Source: JTS-AC122 sp050246015 (lineage in GTDB: Bacteria; Planctomycetota; Phycisphaerae; Phycisphaerales; UBA1924). From it: DNA of 64,000 bases. Positions 18,686 to 26,041 of the stretch are shown here, piece by piece. Under the pieces are notes generated by a model, which was not told the origin of the DNA, searched no databases, and saw nothing but the letters and a program-made list of their open reading frames with translations. The position numbers and the translations under genes were made by a program. The DNA is taken from contig JBFWWU010000005.1 in the NCBI GenBank assembly GCA_050246015.1, positions 172,184-236,183 on the forward strand. The letters are read 5' to 3'. Within the stretch, counting starts at the first letter, position 1, and each line of letters opens with the position of its first letter.

Positions 18686-19741
18686 TCAATCCCAGATCGC
18701 GTTCCAGTCCTTGAGCGACTTACCCGACTTGGTGAAGATCCCCAGGTACAGGTTCGCCGTGGGAATCTTCGCGTCCGCTTCATCGAAGAACAGAACATCC
18801 GGCGCCTGCTTGTCTTCCTTGTTGACGTACGCGGGCCAGCCCTCCTTCGGGTTTCCGATCAGCCGCGTCTGGTAGTCCACGTGCCCGTCGTTGAACCCGA
18901 TGTTGCCCTCCCACGTGTCGCGCGGGCCGTGGATCAGATAGGTCAGGCTGTTCTCGTTCTTGGGCTTGGGCGTGAGCGTGCCATCCGCGCCGCGGTCAAT
19001 CCGGTCGATCTCCGGCCCGCGGTTGCTCACTACCGCTTCGGTCGTCACGAACGTGTCCGCCCAATACTTCAATCGCTCCTGGAACGGCTGGAGATGGGCG
19101 TAACTCACGTTGCCCGGCTTCTTGCCCGTGAAATCGGCCGAGAACGCCGGGTCCCACATCGCGTTCGCCGGCTGCACCGCCGTCTTGGGATTGTCAAACT
19201 CGAAGGCCTCGTACGCCTTGATGTTCCCGTTGGCCTCCGCCGGGCTGATGCACATTTCCGTCGAGATGAAGCCGCCCCAGATGAGCACCGACAATATGTT
19301 CGCCGTCGTGTCCTTCGCTTCCGCGGGGCCCGCGACCGTCGTGCCCGCCTTGTCGATCACCGATGGGAGCGGGTATCGGCCTTGGTTCTGATTGGCCCAG
19401 ATGATGAGCGCCTGCCCGATGCCGCGGATCTGGGTCGCGTCCTTGAGCTGCCGAGCCGAGGCCCTCGCCTTTGCCAGCGCTTCGGTCAGCGGCGCGGGCC
19501 GCTTGGCCTTGAGCCCGTCAAGTTCCGATTCGATCTCGTCGATCTGCTTCCTCATCGCGTCAAGCCGCTGCTTGATCGCCTCGATCCGGTCTTCGGGCTC
19601 CGGCTGTGCGGCTGACGCGGCGCCGCCCGCGGCGTCGCGGACCGCGACGCTCGTCATCGCCCCACCAACCCCGATCATGCCGACAACCGCGAGCAGTTCG
19701 ACGACCGTGAACCCTGAACGCACCGTTCCCAAACTTCCCAT
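18686..19741 (-). CDS. Prepilin-like protein with type IV N-terminal methylation motif
   Basis: 351 residues. The leader MGSLGTVRSG is followed by FTVVELLAVVGMIGVGG, with Glu at +5, so it is a substrate for prepilin peptidase. A coiled-coil stretch follows (about 50-95, RIEAIKQRLDAMRKQIDEIESEL), then a globular domain with FNDGHVDYQTRL, the metal- or loop-forming GHVD element common in planctomycete pseudopilins. AGAAGGAG nine bases upstream decides this ATG over longer frames. It lies 116 bases downstream of the astacin-like gene. Planctomycetes carry many such proteins; function of the family is unknown. Confidence 0.85.
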   Translation of the reverse strand: MGSLGTVRSGFTVVELLAVVGMIGVGGAMTSVAVRDAAGGAASAAQPEPEDRIEAIKQRLDAMRKQIDEIESELDGLKAKRPAPLTEALAKARASARQLKDATQIRGIGQALIIWANQNQGRYPLPSVIDKAGTTVAGPAEAKDTTANILSVLIWGGFISTEMCISPAEANGNIKAYEAFEFDNPKTAVQPANAMWDPAFSADFTGKKPGNVSYAHLQPFQERLKYWADTFVTTEAVVSNRGPEIDRIDRGADGTLTPKPKNENSLTYLIHGPRDTWEGNIGFNDGHVDYQTRLIGNPKEGWPAYVNKEDKQAPDVLFFDEADAKIPTANLYLGIFTKSGKSLKDWNAIWD

Positions 19742-19857
19742 GCAGACACTCCTTCTATCTGGGCGCAAGCAACTCCTGACAGGTATACCCGGGCCCCGAC
19801 CGTTCGCTGCATCGATGCGGCTTTCGGCGCTCGGCTCCCCCGCCCGCTGTAACCCCG

Positions 19858-21318
19858 CTAGATCATCCCCGCCCGCCCCCGCTCCTTGATCAGGAACAGG
19901 TACTGATTGTTCATCACCGCCGCACACGTCCAGCCGGCGGACCAGTTCCGCGCATCGACCCGAGGCCCGATCTTGCCGTCCCCCTCGATCTTGTTCACGT
20001 GCACCGCACCATTCGATGCCTTGAGCAGGAACAGATACTTGGTGAACCAGTCTCGCTCATAGATGACCCCGGTGGTCCACCCCGAGGTCCAGTCATATGA
20101 CTTGATGACCCCGCCCAACTTGCCGTCCCACTCGATGCGCTGCACGCGGGCCTTGCCGTCGTTCCGGCAGAAGAACATGCGGTTGTCGGCGCCGAGGTTC
20201 TGGTTGAAATGGACACCGATCTGCCATCCGCTCCCGGGCAGGTTGTGCTCGCTCACTCGCTCGCGCACTTTGCCGCCGCTCATCTTGTGGATGTGGATCT
20301 CACCCGAGCGCTTCATGAACAGCGCGTAGTCAGCAAACCCGACGCTGTAGAACGCGGCGCGGGTCCACCCGCTTGACCAGTTCGCTTCGTCCACCTTCGA
20401 CCCCATCTTCCCGTCCCCGTTGAACCGGCGGATCTGCATGTTCCCGGTGTCGGTCTTCAGCAGAAAGAGGTACGTGTCCGGCCCGTTCCGGAAGAACTCC
20501 GCGACCGTCCAGCCGGCGGACCAGTTCTTGGTCTGGATCTGCGGCCCCACGACCCCGTCGCCGTTCATCCGGTGCATGTGCATCAGCCCGTTGCCGCTCT
20601 TGAGTAGAAACAGGTAGTCGGCGAACCCGATGCGGTAATACCGCGCGACGCTCCACCCTTCCGTCCAGTCGTAGCGGGTCACTTCCGGCCCCACGCTGCC
20701 ATTCCCGTTGAGTTGATGCAGATGGACGTTGCTGGGCATCAGGCGCCGCACCGTCTCCCAGTCCTTGGCCGACAACCCCGCGCGCTGACCGATGTCCTGC
20801 GGGGATTCCAGTGTGACCGTCCCGGACTTGGCAAAGGCGTTCTTGGGATAGTGCATGATCGAGCCGTAGTCGTACGAACCGTGCGTCACGCATTCGGCGT
20901 CGGTCTTCTTCGTGAAGTTTCCCAGCGCGTCGGGGAAGTTCGTCAGGTCAACGTTGTTCTCATGGAACGTGACGAACTGTTCCCGGTCCGGGCGCTGCTG
21001 CTCGTGAAACAGCCCCAGCGCGTGACCCATCTCGTGCAGCACGGTCCCCTTGTCGCAACTCTCGCGCAGCCGGATCGTGATCCCCCCTGCACTAAACCCC
21101 ACCCCGCTGTTCCCGCACCCGCCGACCTCGTCATCGCGCCGGAAGGTGATCGTGCCGGCGGCGGCGCTCGATGACTGGAAACGAGCCTGCGAGTAGTACT
21201 CGTAGTCCGCGATCGCCGCGTTGATCTCCTCTTTCATCGAGTTCGTCACGCTGCTGTGGAACCGGAACCGGACGGTGGAGCCCCATCGCCGCGCGGCCCC
21301 CTTGGTGGCAAGTGTCAT
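19858..21318 (-). CDS. Astacin-type zinc metalloprotease with six C-terminal repeats, no signal peptide
   Basis: 486 residues. Residues 1-197 form an astacin (M12A) domain: HEMGHALGLFHE at 95-106 supplies the three zinc His (95, 99, 105) and catalytic Glu96, and SIMHY at 153-157 is the Met-turn. Residues 198-486 are six units of about 48 residues with the pattern (h)xhxxxxGdGxxGxxxxxxxWssGWtxaxfy...YLFLLK, probably a beta-propeller or lectin-like domain. GGGAGG six bases upstream fixes the ATG, and the N-terminus (MTLATKGAARRW) has no signal or propeptide. That is odd, because astacins are normally secreted zymogens. Export by another route, or a cytosolic role, is possible. Confidence 0.88.
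   Translation of the reverse strand: MTLATKGAARRWGSTVRFRFHSSVTNSMKEEINAAIADYEYYSQARFQSSSAAAGTITFRRDDEVGGCGNSGVGFSAGGITIRLRESCDKGTVLHEMGHALGLFHEQQRPDREQFVTFHENNVDLTNFPDALGNFTKKTDAECVTHGSYDYGSIMHYPKNAFAKSGTVTLESPQDIGQRAGLSAKDWETVRRLMPSNVHLHQLNGNGSVGPEVTRYDWTEGWSVARYYRIGFADYLFLLKSGNGLMHMHRMNGDGVVGPQIQTKNWSAGWTVAEFFRNGPDTYLFLLKTDTGNMQIRRFNGDGKMGSKVDEANWSSGWTRAAFYSVGFADYALFMKRSGEIHIHKMSGGKVRERVSEHNLPGSGWQIGVHFNQNLGADNRMFFCRNDGKARVQRIEWDGKLGGVIKSYDWTSGWTTGVIYERDWFTKYLFLLKASNGAVHVNKIEGDGKIGPRVDARNWSAGWTCAAVMNNQYLFLIKERGRAGMI
19861..20727 (-). repeat. Six protein-level repeats of about 48 residues
   Basis: Within the astacin-like gene, six consecutive units of about 144 bases share GDGxxG, an SGW or AGW core and YLFLLK. 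Units 1, 2, 5 and 6 are closest; unit 4 has lost the YLFLLK core (it reads RMFFCR). The repeats have diverged at the DNA level, so the array is old. Confidence 0.85.
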
Positions 21319-21522
21319 CGGACCTCCCTGGCGCTTCGCGCCGATCGCGCCAGCCTACCGCCACGGCCGCCGCGGCGCGTTTCCACATCGGCGTCGCCCG
21401 CCGGACGCGCAATCACGGCGCAGCCCATCCTCCGGACCAGACTGTCCAGCCGCCGCGCATTGAACTCCGCCCCCATCCCCACTGGTTTTGACCGGGATAC
21501 GTGCCGATGATTGACTCTTCCC

Positions 21523-22869
21523 ATGTCCTCCGACGCCCCAAACTCCAAACGAACCCTCCTCGTGCTCTCCCAGGTCTACGTCCCAGACCCGGCCTCCGTC
21601 GGGCAGCACGTCGCCGACGCCGCCGCGGAAATGGTCCGTCGCGGCTACCCGGTGCGCGTCATCTGCTCCGCGCGCGGGTACGACAACCCCAAGAACAAGT
21701 ACCCGCTGCGGGAAACTCGCGACGGCGTCGATATCCGGCGCTTGCCCCTATCCAGTTTCGGAAAAAAGTCCATCCCCATTCGCCTGCTCGGCGCCGCGTT
21801 GTTCCTCTCCCAGGCCCTCGTGCGCGGGCTGTTCACTCCTAGGCTCGGGAGCATTCTCGTCAGCACCTCCCCGCCGATGTGCTCCATCGTCGCGGTCATA
21901 ATCAGCACCCTCCGCCGCGTCCCCATCACCTACTGGCTCATGGACCTGAACCCCGATCAGGTCGTCGCACTCGGCAAAGCCAAGGAGTCTTCACTCGGCG
22001 TGCGCCTGTTCCGCTGGATCAACCGGCGAATCTGGACGAACGCCGCGGCGGTCGTCGCCCTCGACCGCTTCATGGCCGAGCGAGTCCTGACGCGCATGGA
22101 CATCTCCACAAAGCTGCACGTCATGCCCCCTTGGCCCTTGGAGGACTACGGCGAGCCCGTGCGACATGAGCAGAACCCGTTTCGAGCCACGCACGGCCTG
22201 GGCGGAACGATGGTCCCCGCCGCTCCTCTCCACGGAGCGGAGTCATCGGCCGCACGGAACGAAAACGCTCCCCCCAATGACCGCGCCCGCAACAAGTTCG
22301 TCTTCATGTACTCCGGCAACCACGGACCGACCAACCCCATCACGACGCTCCTCGAAGCCGCGGTTCGACTCAAGGACGACCCGCGACTCGTCTTCATGTT
22401 CATCGGCGGCGGCATCGGCAAGAAGGAAGTCGAGCAGTACATGACCGCCCACCCCGACGCCAGCATCGTCAGCCTGCCGTACCAACCGATGAACGAACTG
22501 CGATACTCCCTCTCCGCCGGCGACGTGCACCTCGTCACCGTGGGCAACGAAGCCGTCGGCATCGTCCACCCCTGCAAGGTCTACGGCGCCATGGCCGTCG
22601 CTCGGCCCGTGCTCCTGCTGGGACCCACGCCGTGCCATGTCTCCGACATACTCGATCAGCACGGCATCGGCTGGCACGTGACCCACGGCGACGTGGACGG
22701 GTGCGTCCGGGTGATCCGCGAAATCGTGACGATGCCGCGGGACCGCCTGGAGGAGATGGGCAGAAAATCGCAGCAGGTGGTGAACTCATCGCTCTCCAAA
22801 GAGCAGTTGTGCGGCCGCTTCTGTGACGTGATGGAGGCGGTCCTGCCGAACACGCCCTCTCGCCCCTAA
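21523..22869 (+). CDS. Glycosyltransferase family 4 (WcaI-like)
   Basis: 448 residues. N-terminal Rossmann half opens with TLLVLSQVYVPDPASVGQHV. The WMDLNPDQVVALG segment (after ITY) is typical of WcaI-like colanic-acid transferases. The C-terminal half carries FMYSGNHGP and the donor-binding region AVGIVHPCKVYGAMAVARPVL with the conserved acidic/Lys arrangement of GT4 enzymes. It would transfer a sugar from a nucleotide-sugar onto a lipid-linked glycan at the inner face of the membrane. ATG 21523 is preferred to the TTG at 21511. The acetyltransferase gene follows 16 bases later. Confidence 0.88.
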   Translation: MSSDAPNSKRTLLVLSQVYVPDPASVGQHVADAAAEMVRRGYPVRVICSARGYDNPKNKYPLRETRDGVDIRRLPLSSFGKKSIPIRLLGAALFLSQALVRGLFTPRLGSILVSTSPPMCSIVAVIISTLRRVPITYWLMDLNPDQVVALGKAKESSLGVRLFRWINRRIWTNAAAVVALDRFMAERVLTRMDISTKLHVMPPWPLEDYGEPVRHEQNPFRATHGLGGTMVPAAPLHGAESSAARNENAPPNDRARNKFVFMYSGNHGPTNPITTLLEAAVRLKDDPRLVFMFIGGGIGKKEVEQYMTAHPDASIVSLPYQPMNELRYSLSAGDVHLVTVGNEAVGIVHPCKVYGAMAVARPVLLLGPTPCHVSDILDQHGIGWHVTHGDVDGCVRVIREIVTMPRDRLEEMGRKSQQVVNSSLSKEQLCGRFCDVMEAVLPNTPSRP

Positions 22870-22885
22870 GTAGAATGCGAGCGAC

Positions 22886-23500
22886 ATGCCTGATGCTTCG
22901 CGACCATCCCCTCCATCGACCGCCGGCAGCGAAGCACATCCCGCCCCGCCGCATGCCGAATCCAAACCCCGGCAGGACAGCCCTCACCCAACCTCCAACC
23001 GCCTGATGCGCCTGGTCTGGAGTCTCACCTGCGCGCTGCTATTTCGCCCTTCCCCCAGGCCCCTGCACGTCTGGCGCAACTGGCTCCTTCGACTCTTTGG
23101 CGCGAAACTGCACCCCTCCGCCCGCGTCTATCCGCGATGCCGCGTCTGGGCCCCGTGGAACCTCGTGATGCACGAGCGGGCCTGCCTCGGCGACGACGTG
23201 GACTGCTACAACGTCCGCACGATCACGATCGGCGCCAACTCCACCGTCAGCCAGTACTCATTCCTCTGCGGCGCGACCCACGACTTCGAACAACGCGATC
23301 ATCCGCTCGTCCCCAGGCCGATCACCATCGGGTCGAGTTGCTGGATCGCCGCCGACGTCTTCGTCGCGCCCGGCGTCACGATCGGCGACGGAACCGTCGT
23401 CGGCGCGCGGTCGAGCGTCTTTGGTGACTTGCCACCCTGGATGGTCTGCGTCGGCTCCCCCGCAAGGCCGATCAAGCCCCGCGTCATCCGCGACTCGTAG
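22886..23500 (+). CDS. WcaF-like acetyltransferase (left-handed beta-helix)
   Basis: 204 residues. After a Pro/Ser-rich N-terminus (1-38), the WRNWLLRLFGAKLHPSARVYPRCRVW entry of WcaF-like enzymes is followed by hexapeptide repeats such as ACLGDD, ITIGAN and VTIGDGTVVGARSSV. CGATHDFEQRDHPLV supplies the catalytic His of the family. It probably O-acetylates a sugar in the polysaccharide made with the adjacent GT4. Sixteen-base spacing indicates one operon. The disordered N-terminus is longer than in WcaF; a later start is possible but no internal ATG fits better. Confidence 0.88.
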   Translation: MPDASRPSPPSTAGSEAHPAPPHAESKPRQDSPHPTSNRLMRLVWSLTCALLFRPSPRPLHVWRNWLLRLFGAKLHPSARVYPRCRVWAPWNLVMHERACLGDDVDCYNVRTITIGANSTVSQYSFLCGATHDFEQRDHPLVPRPITIGSSCWIAADVFVAPGVTIGDGTVVGARSSVFGDLPPWMVCVGSPARPIKPRVIRDS

Positions 23501-23562
23501 CGGCGCGCGAGCAAGCCAGCCCGGGCCGGCCCGCGACGGTCACGCACTCGCTCGGCGTCCGC

Positions 23563-24381
23563 TCAGCCCGTCTTCTTGCCGATCACCCACCCCACCACCG
23601 CGAAGACGATGATCGCCACGGCCCCGATCCCCAGCCACATCATCCCGTTGCCCGTCGTCATCTTGACGACCGGATTATCCAGCACCCCGACCAACGCCAG
23701 CAACACCGCGCTGATCGCGAACACCAGGATCGCGACCGCGGCGAGCGCCGCCCCGCCCACCAGCCCCGACCCGCCCCCGTCGTACGGCTCCGCGAGCACC
23801 ATCGCCATCGCCCCCGACCCGGCCAGCGCGCCCGCGCCGCTGGAAACATCACTCGGCGTCGACGTCGTCTCAAACAGCCCAGACGCCGCCTGAGTGTCCC
23901 CTTCGCTCCCCTCTTCTCCCTGATACACGTCTTCCAGCAGGTCCGCCCCCAGCGACGTGTCGTCCCCTTCACGCGTGAGGTCCAGCAGTCCGGAGCCCGA
24001 CCCCACCGACTCCATCGTCAGTTCCTGCCCGGTGCTCGAAACCTGCGTCACCGCCGATGGATCCGCCGTATCCAGGTCTTCTGTGTCGAAGATGCTGATC
24101 CCGGACTTCTCCTTCGGGCTTTCATCAATCTGGATGCCCCCGGACCCGCTCCCGGAGTCTTCAAGCGACAGCGTCAACCCGGAGCCGCCCTTTGAGTCGG
24201 CCAGCGGGATGCTGTCGTCGTCCTTGTGCGCCAGCAGGTCCACCTGCTCCTTCTTGAAGATCAGGTTGTCCTTATCGCGGAACTCCTTGAGTTGCCCGCT
24301 GGACACCATCGCTTTCACTTCGCCCGCGGACTTGCCGAGGATGTCGGCGGTCTCTTCGAGCGTATAGAACATCTTCGCCAT
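23563..24381 (-). CDS. Membrane-anchored helix-turn-helix (MerR/excisionase-type) protein
   Basis: 272 residues in three parts. Residues 4-51 are an excisionase-like winged HTH (FYTLEETADILGKSAGEVKAM...LKEFRDKDNLIFKKEQVDLL). Residues 52-205 are acidic, Ser/Gly-rich and probably disordered, with repeated SGSG motifs. Two membrane helices follow (209-233 and 247-267) and a short KK tail. A DNA-binding fold tied to the membrane by a 150-residue acidic tether suggests signal-responsive regulation or anchoring of DNA, but this is inference; in planctomycetes such HTH domains also bind proteins. A 19-bp dyad lies 50 bases upstream. It converges with the acetyltransferase gene. Confidence 0.78.
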   Translation of the reverse strand: MAKMFYTLEETADILGKSAGEVKAMVSSGQLKEFRDKDNLIFKKEQVDLLAHKDDDSIPLADSKGGSGLTLSLEDSGSGSGGIQIDESPKEKSGISIFDTEDLDTADPSAVTQVSSTGQELTMESVGSGSGLLDLTREGDDTSLGADLLEDVYQGEEGSEGDTQAASGLFETTSTPSDVSSGAGALAGSGAMAMVLAEPYDGGGSGLVGGAALAAVAILVFAISAVLLALVGVLDNPVVKMTTGNGMMWLGIGAVAIIVFAVVGWVIGKKTG

Positions 24382-24431
24382 GCTGACTCCAACTCTGGGC
24401 GTTGCCCGGACGACGCAACATGAGACGCTTC

Positions 24432-24450
24432 GTTCGTAGTTTGTACGAAC
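24432..24450. promoter_or_regulatory. Perfect 7+7 dyad upstream of the membrane-linked HTH gene
   Basis: GTTCGTA - GTTTG - TACGAAC, a perfect inverted repeat, is centred about 60 bases before the HTH gene's start, the usual place for an operator. An autoregulatory site for the HTH domain is a natural hypothesis; nothing in the sequence proves it. Confidence 0.45.
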
Positions 24451-24856
24451 GCCGCCTTCGGGACGGACAGAGTACCGCATCCGGCACTCCCCATCAACCA
24501 TTATTCGCCTCCTCGGGCATGGCTGTTCTACCCGTGGATAAGTCGGGTGTGACTATGCTCTTTTCATCTGAGCCGCCCGGCGCGAGCCGGCGGCGGGGCC
24601 GGGAGGGCGTGCGTGGTCTCATGGCCCACGCCATCCTTCGATCGCGCCGGGCCGCCAAGCGCTCACACCGACCACTCGCGCGGTCCGGCTCAGAAAACGG
24701 ATGGTCATACCCGATAAGTTCGGCTTTCTGGGTTGCGTCCGTCCGGGCTTATCAGGTGTCACAGTGGCAGCACCTGCCACACCCGGGTGCCGCCAAGGCA
24801 ATCCCCCGCTGCCAAAACCGCCATCTCAACCCCGCCGCCGGCCCGCCGCGTGCGGT
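24451..24856. other. Long non-coding stretch before hsp20
   Basis: About 400 bases with no convincing gene on either strand. Related short motifs around GATAAGT and CTTATC occur at about 24538 (ACCCGTGGATAAGTCGGGT, an imperfect dyad), 24712 and 24746, each near a GGTGTCAC or GGTGTGAC, so a regulatory role for hsp20 or the divergent HTH gene is possible. Confidence 0.35.
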
Positions 24857-24881
24857 TTGACACCTTGGCACGCCAGTTGAA
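24857..24881 (+). promoter_or_regulatory. Candidate promoter of hsp20 (sigma-54-like or TTGACA-type)
   Basis: TGGCACG at 24866-24872, four bases, then TTGAA at 24877-24881 matches the -24 element and spacing of sigma-54 promoters, but the -12 GC is GA. TTGACA at 24857-24862 overlaps as a possible -35 box without a good -10. The site is 84 bases from the hsp20 start. Confidence 0.3.
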
Positions 24882-24964
24882 ATGCTCCCGCCTATCTCGC
24901 CGACACCTCTAACCGGGATGGCGGAGATCCAACCTGCCACCAAACCTGAACCAGGAGATGAACC

Positions 24965-25414
24965 ATGTTGACCGCTCGTCGAAACTCATCATGCTGCACC
25001 CCGTCCGTCCCGGCCGCCGCGGGGATCGCGTCTCCCTTTGACGCGATGTTCGAGTCCCTTCTCGGCGGCTTCCCCGCCGTCGCGGCCCGGGCCTTCCCCG
25101 CGATCAACGCCTGGGAAGACGAGAACGCCTTCCATGTCGAAGCAGAACTCCCCGGCTTCACCATCGACGATATCGACATCTCGCTGACCGACAACCAACT
25201 CACGATCAGCGGCGAGCGCACCTTCGACCTGCCGGCCGATGCCGGCTACGTGCGCCGCGAACGCCCCAGCGGAAAGTTCACCCGCGTCCTTCGCGTCGCC
25301 ACCGAGATCGACGCCGCCAACGTCGCCGCCACGCTCAAGAACGGCGTGCTCACCGTCACCCTTCCCAAGGCCCCGGCGGTCAAGCCGCGGAAGATCAGCG
25401 TTACCCAGGGCTGA
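24965..25414 (+). CDS. Hsp20 small heat-shock protein
   Basis: 149 residues. The alpha-crystallin domain runs from about residue 47 (INAWEDENAFHVEAELPGF) to the end, with the conserved A-x-L-x-x-G-V-L-T-V segment (ATLKNGVLTVTLPK, about 122-135). An IxI/V-type tail (RKISVTQ) is also visible. It would form oligomers that hold unfolding proteins in the cytosol. CAGGAGA six bases upstream supports the start. A second hsp20 follows after 60 bases, and a hairpin terminator closes the pair. The short N-terminal arm contains an adjacent Cys pair. Confidence 0.93.
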   Translation: MLTARRNSSCCTPSVPAAAGIASPFDAMFESLLGGFPAVAARAFPAINAWEDENAFHVEAELPGFTIDDIDISLTDNQLTISGERTFDLPADAGYVRRERPSGKFTRVLRVATEIDAANVAATLKNGVLTVTLPKAPAVKPRKISVTQG

Positions 25415-25474
25415 ATCGCCCATCGCCGTGTTCAAGCCAAGTCTGTCCATTCCTCCCAACAGGAGATCCCGAAC

Positions 25475-25900
25475 ATGACCAATCACGCAAGCCAATCCTG
25501 CGGGTGCACCGGTGATGAGCGCGCCCCCACCGCCGCCGCTTCCTCGACCCGCGCTCGCACCTCTGCCGCGACTTTCCAGCCGGGAGTTGACATCATCGAA
25601 TCCGCCCACGAGTACACCCTCCGGGCTGATGTCCCCGGCGCCACGGCCGATTCCGTCGATGTGAGTTTCGAGGACGGCATCCTCTCCGTCCGCGCCGCCG
25701 TCGCGCCGCGACAGCAGGACGCCACCCGCTTCCTCATCCGCGAGTACGGCGTCGGCGATTACGAACGCTCCTTCCGCGTCCGCGGAGACATCGACGCTGA
25801 CAAGATCTCCGCCGAGATCAAGCACGGCGTGCTGACGCTCCGTCTTCCCAAGTCCGAAGAGGCGCGACCCCGAAAGATCGCCGTCGCGTCTAACAACTGA
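25475..25900 (+). CDS. Hsp20 small heat-shock protein, second copy
   Basis: 141 residues, clearly related to the upstream gene but well diverged. The alpha-crystallin domain covers about 38-135 (VDIIESAHEYTLRADVPGA at its start, IKHGVLTLRLPKSEEARPRKIAV at the end). The N-terminal arm begins with a Cys-Gly-Cys motif (QSCGCTGDE) not seen in the first copy, which could be redox-sensitive or bind metal. CAGGAGA lies nine bases before the ATG. Two co-transcribed small heat-shock proteins often form mixed oligomers, so the two may be partners. Confidence 0.92.
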   Translation: MTNHASQSCGCTGDERAPTAAASSTRARTSAATFQPGVDIIESAHEYTLRADVPGATADSVDVSFEDGILSVRAAVAPRQQDATRFLIREYGVGDYERSFRVRGDIDADKISAEIKHGVLTLRLPKSEEARPRKIAVASNN

Positions 25901-25930
25901 CCACGCGCGTGATGTCGTCACGCCGGCGAC

Positions 25931-25983
25931 GGGGCGAGCGTCCTCCCACCTCCACGGGGCGCTCGCCCCTCGCTGCTTTTTTG
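25931..25983 (+). terminator. Rho-independent terminator of the hsp20 pair
   Basis: A perfect 10-bp stem, GGGGCGAGCG (25931-25940) with CGCTCGCCCC (25960-25969), has a 19-base loop and is followed after a short TCGCTGC by six T. It lies 30 bases behind the second hsp20 stop. Confidence 0.75.
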
Positions 25984-26041
25984 GCCGCCCCTCGTAGAAC
26001 CCGGCTTCGCGTTGCCCCGTACGTCCGGCGCCCGGGCGCTC

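Noticed and set aside
23522..23533. 12-base palindrome of C and G between convergent genes.
   Set aside because: Expected by chance in such GC-rich sequence, with no T-run.
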